NCBI RefSeq assembly: GCF_001428045.1
Contig: NZ_LMSD01000010.1
Span: forward strand, 201,434-265,433
Direction: 5' to 3'
Source of the DNA: Paenibacillus sp. Soil750
Lineage (GTDB): Bacteria; Bacillota; Bacilli; Paenibacillales; NBRC-103111
Length of the DNA stretch: 64,000 nt
In this document: positions 25,365 to 34,879 of the stretch, one piece after another
How positions within the stretch are numbered: position 1 is the stretch's first letter
Layout: each line of letters starts with the position of its first letter
Notes under the pieces: generated by a model
Told to the model about the DNA's origin: nothing
Database searches by the model: none
The model's input: the letters and a program-made list of their open reading frames with translations, nothing else
Program-made: the position numbers and the translations under genes

Positions 25365-28300
25365 ATGAAGCGATATAAAAAGGTTTTGAATAGTCTACTA
25401 GTCGCTACATTAGTTACTAGCTTAGCACCAATTGGTCTAATGAATGTCCAAGAGGCTCAGGCTGCGGGAGATGTAAGAAATTCACTCGATGTGAGGAAGA
25501 CGGTTAATGCTCCGGTGATTGACGGGGATTTGGATGAGTCACTTTGGACAATTAATCAAAGGTTAACGAAACAAACAGGCGATGGAACGTTTAAAGATAG
25601 CAAATTCGGTATGCTCTGGGACAATAAGTACCTGTACATTGGGGTTAAGGCAGATGATGAGAGTCTAATGGCAGCAGGTTCGGGGAATTGGTTTGAACAG
25701 GATAACATTAATTTCTTCCTAGATCCAACGATGCACCAGTCTGCCCCTTATGCAGCAGATGATTTACAACTCGGTTTTGTGTATCAAGCAGATTCTACTT
25801 CTCCTGAGTTTCATTACGGAGCCGCAACAAATGGACAAAGCAGCAAGGATCAGAACAAGATTTTGCGTGCCATAAAGAAAACCGCTTCGGGTTGGTCTTT
25901 AGAAACTGCTGTACCATGGGATATGTTGAAGATGGATCCAGTGCTGACGAAGAGGCTGGGCTTGGAAATTGGGGTAACAGATCGTTATGGGGCGGATGCT
26001 GCACAGCAAAGAAACAGTTACTGGAGTGCATATCAATCGAGCTCATTTTGGAATGATACTTCTGGTTTTGGGGTGATCAACCTCGTGGACAGCAATCCAG
26101 TGACAGATCTGGTGAATCCTGTGCTGCTGCAGGAAAATTTCGATGCGAACCCAACGGGCACAATTCCTTACGGATGGATTTCTGATGTGAATGCGGGAAG
26201 CCCGCCGTTTACAGTCGTGCAGGATACATATGGCAATGGACGAATGACGTTCAATGGAAATACCTCGGGTAAACAAGCGCGAGTGGTTGCTCCAGTACAA
26301 TGGGACAACTATACGGTGGAAGCGGATATAAAATTCGAGTCAGTGGCTAATAACTTAAGATGGGCAGCACTAATGGTTAGAGTACCTTCTACAGGGAAAT
26401 ATCCTTACAATCAAATGGCCATTCGTCAAAATGGTACTTATGAATTTGCTTATCGCCAACCTGATGGAAATTGGACTGCAACAACACCAATCTCCGGTAG
26501 TTGGAAAGCACTAACATTAAACTCTGATTATTCAATGAAGGTTCGGGTTTTTGGCAATAACGTCAAGGAGTATATGAAAGCAAAGTCAGATCCAAGCTAC
26601 ACGATGGTAACCGACACTACGCTTCCTACAACAGTGGTAATGGAGAAAGGGAAAGTTGGATTCCAAGCGGATTCAAGTAAGGTTTCGTTCGACAACCTGA
26701 AGGTAACGCGAATAACGGCAGATAGGCTTGATCTCGTTCTACCTAACACGATGGAAGCGTTGAGCGGACCGATAAGCGTTACCGGCAGTGTGTATTACTC
26801 GGATGGTATTAGTGAAACTATTTCAAACAAACCATTCAAGTACTACTCCTCGGATGAGTCGATCATCAAGGTTTCGAATAATGCGCTATATCCAATTAAG
26901 GCGGGGAGCGCAACGGTCAGGGTGATTTACGATACGGCTGAGTACTTGCAAGAAGTAACCGTAACACCGAGTACGGTACCAGCGAAAGTAAATTCCTTCA
27001 AGCACGATGAAGGTTACTTTTTAGCTACAGTGAATCAACCGGTACCCTTAAATGCAATCGTGTTTAAAGCTGATTTTAGTGATTTTACGTCAGGTACAGT
27101 GACAGGCAGCGATTTGACCTGGGCAACAAGCAGCCCGTCCGTTGTTGTGAACAGTACCAGCCTGAGCGTTCTCCAGAAAGGTGTGTACACCCTAACTGCT
27201 CAAAAAGACGGTGTCTCCATTTCTATACTTGTTGTAGCGAAAGAAGCAACGGATAGTGAGTATGTGCTTTATGAAGAAAATTTTGATCAGCTAACGGAAG
27301 GAACACTTCCCGCAGGCTGGACACGCAAAGAAGGAACGACAGCGAGCAAAGCTGTTGTTAAAGCGGGAGGATTTGAATTGGATGCGGCAGCATCACCGGA
27401 TAATCCGTCGCGAGTACTTTTGCCAGACTTCCTAGGGGCATTTGGCAATTATAAAATCGAAGCTGATGTGACGCATTTGCAAGCGAACGATAATGCTAGA
27501 TGGCATTCCATCATGTATCGCATTCAAAACAATGATTATCCGTATTATCAAATGGCGGTCAGAAAAGATGCTAAAGCTGCCAATGGTGTGGAATTTGCTG
27601 AAAGAACGACAGCTAATGCCTGGAACGTCATGGATACGGGTGCTTTTACGGAAGCCATAGACGCTAGCAAACTGTACCATTATACGGTCAAGGCATTTGA
27701 CAATCGTGTGATGGAGATCATAAACGACAAGGTTGTCGTGGATACGGACAATGCAGGTTTGTATGCAAAAGGAAGAATTGGTTTACAATCCAACGGCAGC
27801 AAAATGAGGGTAGACAATATCCGCATTACTTTACAACGGGATGCGCTGCCTTTATCCGCGACTCAGAAATATGTAAGTGTGACGGAGCCTACTACGAAAA
27901 TTGCGATGGCTTCCACCGTTGTGACGGAGATTGCAACTGCCAACGATTTATCCAAACTGACAGGTACTTCCTTACCTGCTACCGCCATCTTGCATGTCAA
28001 CAAGGATCTTAAAGTGACTGATGCTAGCAGTCAAACCGTGATTGGGGAGTTGGATTCGATCCTAACAACGCTCGGAACTTCAACGATGGCTGCCTTCAAT
28101 GTCAAGGATGAGCAGACGGTAGATGCCTTGGTGCCTTATTTGAAAGCGAATAGTATCGAGGATGTATTTGTTATATCAAGCAATGGCGATTTGGTTAAAA
28201 AGGCCAGACTAGCGTATCCAATCATACGCGGAATCGTGGATTTTACCAGTAAATCGATTGAGAACAACGATCAACTGCTAGAAATTCGTCAGATAACCAA

Positions 28301-30761
28301 TACAAGCCTCGCACATATTGCGGTGCTTCCACAGCAGGCTGCTACAAGAGAAAATACGAACTATCTGCAAATGAGAACGATCATGGTATGGGCGAAAAAT
28401 GCTTCGACAGCTAATGTGGATAATCTTGCCTTGCATACGCTGATTACAGCGGGTGTTAACGGGATTGTGACGAGCACGCCAAGTGCGGCTTTCAATGCAT
28501 TAAGTTTGTACAACAATAATACGACTTTGATACGCAAACCGTATATTATTGGACATCGCGGATTGCCGACTGCTGCACCAGAGAATACGATTGAGAGTAA
28601 TATTTTGGCGCTGGATAATGGGGCAGATTTCATTGAAAATGACGTTTATATTTCCAAGGATGGCTACCTCGTCATTCATCATGATGGCGAATTATCTGGA
28701 ACGACGAATGGCACGGGCAATATTGAGAATTATACTTTGGCCGAAATCAAGGCGCTCAATGCCAATAAGCCACATCCGACTGACTATCCAAATGTGAAAA
28801 TTCCGACATTGGAAGAACAAATTGATCTCGTTCAGCAACGGGGCAAAATGATCATGAACGAGATTAAGACGTCCACACCATCGGCTATTGATGCTTTCGT
28901 TCAGTTGGTCCAATCTAAAAATGCCGAAGCTGATATCGACAACATGTCGTTCGTTGCTAATCAGATCTCGCGTATGAACAGTTTGATGCCGACGATGCCT
29001 TCAGGCCTGTTATCAAGCTTGTCCGGCGGGAACAACGTGAAAGGCATGCTGCGCACGGTACTTAGCTCCATCCAGCCCTTGAATGCTACGTTCAATAATG
29101 GCTACGGCGGTATCTCGCAGAACTTTATGGAGGCTGCTAAGCATCGTGGCATCTTGATTTCACCTTGGACACTCAATGATCGTACAGCGTTTAATCGATT
29201 CTTCATAAATGGCGCTTGGGGCTTAACGACCGACTATGCCAACTGGGCTGCAGATATGGCGGCAGCGATTAAACCGGAGAAATCGGAGTTTACGCTTAAG
29301 AAGAATGAAACGATTCCGATTCAGGCCAGCGTGACAACGTACAAAGGGGATACAACAAGCATTGCACCTGAGATTGTTATGTTGGATGGGCAAAATTCCT
29401 TTGAAGTAAACGGCAATGAGGTTACAGCGAATGGTAAAGGTTCAGGTATAGCGCACGCGTTGTTACGATACGCCTACACGATGAATGATGGCAATAAGTA
29501 TGACTTGTACACACAGCCAATCACGCTGAATGGACCAAGTGAGCCAAGTGTACCAGATGACAGTGAGCAAAATGGTGGCAGCGTAGGTGGAGGTACGGAA
29601 ATTAAGGATTCTGCGTTCAAAGTGACAGATGCATTGATTCAAGCGGCCATTCAACAATCGGGAACGGACAAAAAGCTGATTGTTACCGTGCCATTGAATG
29701 AGAAGAAGGATCAAGCTGTTGCCATCCTGACACCAGCAGCCATTCAAGCCGTGTTGTCGGCTGCAAGCAATCATACCGTAATTATTCAAACTGAACTTGG
29801 TTCCTACGAGCTAAATCTGTCAGCTGTAGATTTGCTAGCTTGGGCAAAGAAGCTGGGAATTTCAGAAGATAAGCTGAACTTGACTATTCAAATTAACTTA
29901 AATGAAAAAGCTGCAGCAGAAGCTACTGCAAACGGAAAAGATGTTAAGAAAGCTGTTGAATTTACACTTACAGTAGGAACTGAAGAAGGCAAGAATGAAG
30001 AAATTTCGAACTTCCATCAGTATATTGCTAGATCCATTAAGCTAGATGCTGTAACGGACATAAAGGCATTGGCTGCTGTACGTGTAGAACAAGATGCGAA
30101 AGGCAATACCGTGTATCATCCAGTTCCATTCTCGATTCAAGGCAATGATGCTCTCATTTACAGCCGCACGAACAGCACGTATCTACTTTTGGCTAACCCA
30201 GTGACTTTCAGTGATTTAGAACATCATTGGTCCAAACAGATCGTGGAATCCATGGCGAATAAAATGATCGTTCAGGGTGAAGGGGCTTCGAGCTTTGTAC
30301 CTGATCGACAAGTAACACGAGCAGAGTTTGCCGCTTTACTGGTGAGATCATTTGGCGTATCTTCCTCACAAGCGACTGTTACAAGCTTTAAGGATGTCAA
30401 GGCTACGGATTGGTTTGCAACGGCAGTCAGCCTTGCGGCAGATGCTGGACTCGTAAGTGGTTATGAAGACCACACATTCCGACCAGATGCACCAATCTCG
30501 CGCCAGGAAATGACTGTTATGATTGACCGAGCATTACAATTCGCAGGCTTTAACGCAGAATTGAAACCAAGTAGCTCGGTCACGTTCAATGATGAAGTGA
30601 ATATCGCCGAGTGGGCTAAGGATGCAATCCGAACAGCGTCTGCGTTGAAGATTATTAACGGCAGGGATGGAAATGTCTTTTCTCCGCTGAGTACCGGCAC
30701 TCGTGCAGAAAGTGCAGTGATGCTAAGCCGCATGCTGCAAGCTCTAAACTTTTCTAACTAA
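25365..30761 (+). CDS. SLH-anchored glycerophosphodiester phosphodiesterase, multidomain surface protein
   Basis: A 1798-residue exported protein. In order: signal peptide ending near AQAA (residue 35), a CBM9-like domain (about 40-230), a LamG/DUF1080-like beta-sandwich (about 245-440), a BIG2-like immunoglobulin domain, a second beta-sandwich (about 630-830), a GDPD catalytic barrel (about 1060-1310; IIGHRGLPTAAPENT, IENDVY, IHHDGEL, MNEIKTS), an uncharacterised pre-SLH region and three SLH domains (about 1615-1797) for cell-wall attachment. It should release glycerol-3-phosphate from glycerophosphodiesters or teichoic-acid-like polymers at the surface. The ATG at 25365 has AAGAAAGGG upstream and a proper signal peptide, while an earlier in-frame ATG does not. 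Preceded by leader 1, followed by glpP. Confidence 0.88.
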   Translation: MKRYKKVLNSLLVATLVTSLAPIGLMNVQEAQAAGDVRNSLDVRKTVNAPVIDGDLDESLWTINQRLTKQTGDGTFKDSKFGMLWDNKYLYIGVKADDESLMAAGSGNWFEQDNINFFLDPTMHQSAPYAADDLQLGFVYQADSTSPEFHYGAATNGQSSKDQNKILRAIKKTASGWSLETAVPWDMLKMDPVLTKRLGLEIGVTDRYGADAAQQRNSYWSAYQSSSFWNDTSGFGVINLVDSNPVTDLVNPVLLQENFDANPTGTIPYGWISDVNAGSPPFTVVQDTYGNGRMTFNGNTSGKQARVVAPVQWDNYTVEADIKFESVANNLRWAALMVRVPSTGKYPYNQMAIRQNGTYEFAYRQPDGNWTATTPISGSWKALTLNSDYSMKVRVFGNNVKEYMKAKSDPSYTMVTDTTLPTTVVMEKGKVGFQADSSKVSFDNLKVTRITADRLDLVLPNTMEALSGPISVTGSVYYSDGISETISNKPFKYYSSDESIIKVSNNALYPIKAGSATVRVIYDTAEYLQEVTVTPSTVPAKVNSFKHDEGYFLATVNQPVPLNAIVFKADFSDFTSGTVTGSDLTWATSSPSVVVNSTSLSVLQKGVYTLTAQKDGVSISILVVAKEATDSEYVLYEENFDQLTEGTLPAGWTRKEGTTASKAVVKAGGFELDAAASPDNPSRVLLPDFLGAFGNYKIEADVTHLQANDNARWHSIMYRIQNNDYPYYQMAVRKDAKAANGVEFAERTTANAWNVMDTGAFTEAIDASKLYHYTVKAFDNRVMEIINDKVVVDTDNAGLYAKGRIGLQSNGSKMRVDNIRITLQRDALPLSATQKYVSVTEPTTKIAMASTVVTEIATANDLSKLTGTSLPATAILHVNKDLKVTDASSQTVIGELDSILTTLGTSTMAAFNVKDEQTVDALVPYLKANSIEDVFVISSNGDLVKKARLAYPIIRGIVDFTSKSIENNDQLLEIRQITNTSLAHIAVLPQQAATRENTNYLQMRTIMVWAKNASTANVDNLALHTLITAGVNGIVTSTPSAAFNALSLYNNNTTLIRKPYIIGHRGLPTAAPENTIESNILALDNGADFIENDVYISKDGYLVIHHDGELSGTTNGTGNIENYTLAEIKALNANKPHPTDYPNVKIPTLEEQIDLVQQRGKMIMNEIKTSTPSAIDAFVQLVQSKNAEADIDNMSFVANQISRMNSLMPTMPSGLLSSLSGGNNVKGMLRTVLSSIQPLNATFNNGYGGISQNFMEAAKHRGILISPWTLNDRTAFNRFFINGAWGLTTDYANWAADMAAAIKPEKSEFTLKKNETIPIQASVTTYKGDTTSIAPEIVMLDGQNSFEVNGNEVTANGKGSGIAHALLRYAYTMNDGNKYDLYTQPITLNGPSEPSVPDDSEQNGGSVGGGTEIKDSAFKVTDALIQAAIQQSGTDKKLIVTVPLNEKKDQAVAILTPAAIQAVLSAASNHTVIIQTELGSYELNLSAVDLLAWAKKLGISEDKLNLTIQINLNEKAAAEATANGKDVKKAVEFTLTVGTEEGKNEEISNFHQYIARSIKLDAVTDIKALAAVRVEQDAKGNTVYHPVPFSIQGNDALIYSRTNSTYLLLANPVTFSDLEHHWSKQIVESMANKMIVQGEGASSFVPDRQVTRAEFAALLVRSFGVSSSQATVTSFKDVKATDWFATAVSLAADAGLVSGYEDHTFRPDAPISRQEMTVMIDRALQFAGFNAELKPSSSVTFNDEVNIAEWAKDAIRTASALKIINGRDGNVFSPLSTGTRAESAVMLSRMLQALNFSN

Positions 30762-30769
30762 TGGCATGG

Positions 30770-30837
30770 TTAGCATCTCCTCCAAGAAAGGATTGGCGGA
30801 GGGGATGTTAATCCTTAGCAAACAAAAGTTTGTTAAG
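30770..30837 (+). promoter_or_regulatory. Two hairpins between the GDPD gene and glpP
   Basis: TTAGCATCTCCTCC (30770-30783) pairs with GGAGGGGATGTTAA (30798-30811). A second stem CTTAGCAAAC / GTTTGTTAAG (30814-30837) has a four-A loop. Neither ends in a long T-run, so they may stabilise or attenuate read-through into glpP rather than fully terminate. Confidence 0.5.
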
Positions 30838-30859
30838 GTTAAAGTGGGGGTGGGGGAGC

Positions 30860-31408
30860 ATGTTGAAGAAGTACCCAATTATAGCATCGGTAACCAAAGA
30901 CGATCAGCTCGCGAAAGTACTTGAAAGTGATGTGACCCGAGTTAATCTAATGACAGGTCATATTGGTAATTTGGAAACCATTATGGGTCAGCTTCACCAA
31001 GCAGGAAAACAAGTATATGTCCATCTTGAAATGGTGGGCGGCCTTGGCCGGGATGCACATGCGGTAGGGTATTTGGCCGAAAAGTTTAAAGTGGACGGTA
31101 TTGTTACGACCAAGTCCAATGCGGTTGCAGCAGCTAGACAAGCTGGCATCAAAAGCATACAGCGTATTTTTATTATTGATACAGCTGCACTACAAACAGC
31201 AGTACGAATGATCAACAGTACACAGCCGGACGAAGTTGAGCTCATGCCAGGCTTAATGCCGAGAGTGATCAAAGAATTGAAAAGCACCATCAAACAACCG
31301 TTGATCGTCGGAGGTCTTATTCGATACGAAAAAGAAATTGTAGAAGCGCTAGATAGTGGTGCTGATTACATTTCCATTGGAGATCCAAGCATGTGGAACG
31401 GACACTAA
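30860..31408 (+). CDS. glpP: Glycerol-3-phosphate responsive antiterminator
   Basis: A 182-residue cytoplasmic TIM-barrel-like RNA-binding protein. With bound glycerol-3-phosphate it allows transcription through leader terminators (glpD, glpFK and glpTQ in Bacillus subtilis). Recognisable family segments are VNLMTGHIGNLETI, VHLEMVGGLGRD, GIVTTKSNAVAAARQAG, ELMPGLMPRVI and IVGGLIRYEKEI. The ATG at 30860 after GGGGGAG is chosen over an upstream in-frame start. It sits between two transcription units that begin with matching attenuator leaders, which are its probable targets. Confidence 0.9.
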   Translation: MLKKYPIIASVTKDDQLAKVLESDVTRVNLMTGHIGNLETIMGQLHQAGKQVYVHLEMVGGLGRDAHAVGYLAEKFKVDGIVTTKSNAVAAARQAGIKSIQRIFIIDTAALQTAVRMINSTQPDEVELMPGLMPRVIKELKSTIKQPLIVGGLIRYEKEIVEALDSGADYISIGDPSMWNGH

Positions 31409-31491
31409 GTTTACAAAATGACTAAATTACGATAATTTTCCGCTAACAATTATCATCTATAGTAAAACTATGAATATCACACGAACTGAAA

Positions 31492-31612
31492 CATCGGGTC
31501 GAGACCAGGAGAAAACCCTTGTCCAGGAAAATGTGAAAATAAGCAGGAGCATGCTTGTCATACTCTGAATTGGCTTGTTTTCGTGTTTTTTGGATAAGGG
31601 TTATTTTTATTG
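31492..31612 (+). promoter_or_regulatory. Attenuator leader 2, putative GlpP target
   Basis: GGGT (31496-31499) can pair with ACCC inside AACCCTTGTCC (31514-31524), which can instead pair with GGATAAGGGTT (31592-31602), followed by a T-rich run. GAAAATAAGC and GCTTGTTTTC extend the terminator stem inside. The block GGGTCGAGAC...GGAGAAAACCCTT matches leader 1 at 25171-25195. Confidence 0.7.
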
Positions 31613-31628
31613 AAAGTGAGGCAGTACT

Positions 31629-32507
31629 GTGGCAGATACATCTAGATTTCCTGAACGTGGAATCGATGACAAGATTACTACCCAGCATTTTCAGCGAGCA
31701 CATTCAAGGAAAAGCAGTAAGGAGTTGCATGAATTCAAAGGCTATTTATTCGATTTGGACGGTACCATTTATTCGGGCAGTAAGCTTTTGCCGGGTGTAT
31801 TGAGCACCGTGAACTGGCTGCGTGAGCAAGACAAATCGGTGATGTTCGTTACGAATACAACGATTCGGACTAAGGAAAGCGTGCATCAGCGGCTTAGCGA
31901 ATTAGGCGTTCCCTGCGAGGTGGATGAAGTACTTACGGCCTTATGTGTGGCAGGGAAGTTTTTTCAAGAACGTGAGCCGAATGCCACTGTACTGATGATC
32001 GGTGAAGCGGCTATGGAGCAAGAATTGGCGCGTAATCGAGTAAAGACGACGGAGAATCCGCTGCTTGCAACACATGTACTTGTCGGATTGGACAGGCAGT
32101 TTACATTTGAAAAGCTGACAGCGGGCGTGAATGCCCTGCGAAACGGGGCTAAGCTAATCGCTGCTAATCCAGATCCCTTTTGTCCGATCGATGATGGTGT
32201 GATCCCGGATACATGGTCGCTCGTCAAAGCACTGGAAACAGCCAGCCTTCAGAAAACCGTCCATGTGATCGGCAAGCCGTCCGCGTACTATGCGCAAAAG
32301 GCCTTCGACCAACTGCATATTTTGCCATCACAATGCTTAATGGTTGGCGATCGGCTATCCACCGATATTCAATTCGGGAATTCAAACGATATGTACACCG
32401 CACTGGTGCTGACTGGTGCTGACACTAAGAACGATATCGTAAGGACAGGCATTGAACCTGATTATATTTTGCATGAGCTGAGTGAAATTACATTTAATCA
32501 CCTTTAG
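31629..32507 (+). CDS. HAD-superfamily phosphatase, NagD/class IIA
   Basis: A 292-residue hydrolase with the HAD nucleophile motif FDLDGTIYSG (near residue 42), motif II Thr in FVTNTTIRT, a class IIA cap and the metal-binding motif VGDRLSTDIQFG. Relatives include NagD, AraL and glycerol-phosphate phosphatases. With a GlpP leader in front and a glycerol-phosphate-type importer behind, a sugar- or glycerol-phosphate substrate is plausible (inference). Translation seems to start at GTG 31629 (GTGAGG upstream), giving an N-terminal extension of about 38 residues before the fold, longer than most relatives. A later unrecognised start is possible. Confidence 0.82.
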   Translation: MADTSRFPERGIDDKITTQHFQRAHSRKSSKELHEFKGYLFDLDGTIYSGSKLLPGVLSTVNWLREQDKSVMFVTNTTIRTKESVHQRLSELGVPCEVDEVLTALCVAGKFFQEREPNATVLMIGEAAMEQELARNRVKTTENPLLATHVLVGLDRQFTFEKLTAGVNALRNGAKLIAANPDPFCPIDDGVIPDTWSLVKALETASLQKTVHVIGKPSAYYAQKAFDQLHILPSQCLMVGDRLSTDIQFGNSNDMYTALVLTGADTKNDIVRTGIEPDYILHELSEITFNHL

Positions 32508-32518
32508 GAGGAAAAACA

Positions 32519-33850
32519 ATGAAAAAAGCACTCGTATCATTATTACTGGTAACTATGGTAGCAACAGCTTGCGCGAAGGGTGAGAGCAACACAGATACCA
32601 AGACTGCTGCAGCACCGACAACACCTTCGGCAAGCACTGAAGCTACAGCGAACACGAAGCCAGTTGAACTACAATTTTACTTCCCTGTAGCGGTTGGTGG
32701 TCCTATAACAAAGCTGATTGACCAGCTGGCTGACGATTTCCACAAAGAAAACCCAACGATTACGGTAAAACCCGTATATGGGGGCAGCTATCAAGATACA
32801 ATGACCAAGGTTGCAACAGCTGTACAGGGTGGTAATTCACCTGACGTAGCGGTGCTGCTATCAACTGATTTGTACAGCTTAATTTCTATGAAGGCCATTG
32901 AAGATTTGACACCTCGCTTCTCCAAAGAGTATTTTAACGGCTTCTATGAAGCGTTCATGGGGAACACCAAGTCCGGGGATACGGTATGGAGCGTACCATT
33001 CCAACGCAGTACAATCGTGCTGTACTACAACAAGGATTTATTTAAAAAAGCAGGTCTAGATCCGGAGAAGGCGCCTAAGAATTGGACGGAACTGAAGGAA
33101 TATGCAGCTAAGCTCACGACCAGTGACAAATCGCAATGGGGCCTTGAAATCCCTAGCACTGGTTATCAGTATTGGATGACGCAAGCACTATCCCTTCAAA
33201 CGGGCACCAATATTGTTTCAGCTGACGGCAAGCAAGTGTTCTTCAATAAGCCGGAAGTGCAGGAAGCTCTGCAATTTTACACGGATTTAGGTCGCAAGGA
33301 TAAAGTTATGCCAGAAGGTACACTTGAGTGGGCAACCGTGCCATCCGATTTCATTAGCGGGAAAACGGCTATGATGTATCATACAACAGGAAATCTGACC
33401 AAAGTCAAAACCGATGCGAAATTCAACTTTGGTGTAGCGTTCCTACCTGCCAACAAAAAGTATGGTTCCCCGACAGGCGGCGGCAATCTGTATGTGTTCA
33501 AAAACATTCCAGATGACCGCAAAGCTGCATCCGTTAAATTCATTCAATTCTTAACACAGCCAGATCGTGTAGCGCAATGGTCAATCGATACCGGCTATGT
33601 AGGCACGACGAAGGCCGCTTATGAGACAGACAAGCTGAAAAACTACATTAAGGATTTCCCACAAGCGGCTGTTGCTAGAGATCAGCTCCAATATGCTGAC
33701 AGTGAGCTTTCAACATACCAAAACGGTCAAGTAACGAAGCTATTTAACGATAATATCCAAGCAGCCTTGCTAGGAACGATGACGCCGAAAGAAGCATTGG
33801 ATAAATCCCAGCAGCAAGCGGATGACATTCTGAAAAGCTTTCAAAAATAG
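32519..33850 (+). CDS. ABC transporter substrate-binding lipoprotein (UgpB/MalE-like)
   Basis: A 443-residue extracellular binding lipoprotein with signal peptide and lipobox ATAC (Cys18), a Thr/Ala/Ser-rich linker and a family-1 solute-binding fold (PVAVGGPITKLIDQLADDFHK, shortened: ITKLIDQLADDF; VWSVPFQRSTIVLYYNKD; FISGKTAMMYHTTG). It resembles UgpB, the glycerol-3-phosphate-binding protein, and the context (GlpP leader, phosphatase, surface GDPD) supports glycerol-3-phosphate or a glycerophosphodiester as ligand. Shine-Dalgarno AGGAGG lies 6 bases before the ATG. Confidence 0.87.
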   Translation: MKKALVSLLLVTMVATACAKGESNTDTKTAAAPTTPSASTEATANTKPVELQFYFPVAVGGPITKLIDQLADDFHKENPTITVKPVYGGSYQDTMTKVATAVQGGNSPDVAVLLSTDLYSLISMKAIEDLTPRFSKEYFNGFYEAFMGNTKSGDTVWSVPFQRSTIVLYYNKDLFKKAGLDPEKAPKNWTELKEYAAKLTTSDKSQWGLEIPSTGYQYWMTQALSLQTGTNIVSADGKQVFFNKPEVQEALQFYTDLGRKDKVMPEGTLEWATVPSDFISGKTAMMYHTTGNLTKVKTDAKFNFGVAFLPANKKYGSPTGGGNLYVFKNIPDDRKAASVKFIQFLTQPDRVAQWSIDTGYVGTTKAAYETDKLKNYIKDFPQAAVARDQLQYADSELSTYQNGQVTKLFNDNIQAALLGTMTPKEALDKSQQQADDILKSFQK

Positions 33851-33872
33851 CAGCAAGATGACGTAAAACGGC

Positions 33873-33927
33873 AGGGAAGCGTTCGGCTAACGGAGGTTAA
33901 CTCCAAGTTAGTGGCCTGCGCTTCCCT
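33873..33927 (+). promoter_or_regulatory. Intercistronic hairpin after the binding-protein gene
   Basis: AGGGAAGCG (33873-33881) pairs with CGCTTCCCT (33919-33927), and inner CTAACGGAG / TTAACTCC-type pairings are possible. No T-run follows. Such hairpins often protect the abundant binding-protein mRNA from 3' decay while downstream permease message is kept low. Confidence 0.65.
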
Positions 33928-33970
33928 TCCTCAGGCTTTCACGACCTATGAGAAAGAGGGAATTTCCTTG

Positions 33971-34864
33971 ATGCAACCGTCACTTCGAACAAAAAGGAAG
34001 ATCAACTGGAGAGAAAATGGTTTCGCCTATGCATTGCTCATACCCTCACTCTTATTTTTAGGCTTATTTACGTTTTACCCCATCTTAAAATCAATCTACT
34101 GGAGCTTTTACAGCTCCGATTTCACCGACAAAACGTTTGTCGGGTTGGATCAATATGTGCATGTCTTTCAAGACGATATTTTCTTGAAGGTGTTGAAAAA
34201 TAATGTGCTGCTTGCCATAGGCACGGTTCCGGTAAGTATTTTACTAGCCATGTACGTAGCCGTATGGGTTAATAATAAGCTTAGAGGCACAGGCTTGCTG
34301 CGTGCACTTTTTTTCTATCCGACGGTCATTCCGATGATTGCGATCGCCAATATATGGCTGTTTATCTATACACCAAGCTATGGGTTGCTCGATAAGTTTT
34401 TAAATGTGTTTGGCATACCGACCCAGCATTGGCTAGGAGATCCGCATTGGGTTCTCTTTTCGATGATGTTGATGGTGATCTGGAAGGAGGCCGGCTTTTT
34501 TATGATTTTTTATTTGGCTGGCTTGCAAAATTTAGCGAAAGAAGTGTACGAAGCTGCGGAAATGGAGGGGGCACGCCCTTTTCAAACTTTCCGTAAGCTG
34601 ACATTTCCACTCTTAATGCCGACAACACTTTTCGTGATGGTAATCGCGACGACGAATTCGTTTAAATTGGTAGATCACCTGTACATTATGACGAAAGGCG
34701 GTCCCAATAACGCAAGTAATTTGCTGTTATATCATATTTATGAGACGGCTTTCAGCTTTTGGGATATGGGAAAAGCGTCGGTCCTTACCGTCGTGCTGCT
34801 CGTGATCTTACTCAGTATTTCAATCTTTAATTATGCATTTCTGGATAAACGCATCCATTACTAG
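33971..34864 (+). CDS. ABC transporter permease (UgpA/MalF-like)
   Basis: A 297-residue permease with six spans and the EAA loop (EVYEAAEMEGARPFQTFRKLTFPLL, core: EAAEMEGARPFQTFRKLTFP). FYPTVIPMIAIANIW and TKGGPNNASNLLLYHIYETAF are typical of UgpA-like proteins. The start at ATG 33971 follows AAAGAGGG and places the first span at normal distance. An upstream in-frame start lies in the intercistronic hairpin and is unlikely. It is coupled with the UgpE-like gene 15 bp downstream. Confidence 0.92.
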   Translation: MQPSLRTKRKINWRENGFAYALLIPSLLFLGLFTFYPILKSIYWSFYSSDFTDKTFVGLDQYVHVFQDDIFLKVLKNNVLLAIGTVPVSILLAMYVAVWVNNKLRGTGLLRALFFYPTVIPMIAIANIWLFIYTPSYGLLDKFLNVFGIPTQHWLGDPHWVLFSMMLMVIWKEAGFFMIFYLAGLQNLAKEVYEAAEMEGARPFQTFRKLTFPLLMPTTLFVMVIATTNSFKLVDHLYIMTKGGPNNASNLLLYHIYETAFSFWDMGKASVLTVVLLVILLSISIFNYAFLDKRIHY

Positions 34865-34879
34865 AAAGGAGTCAGCATC

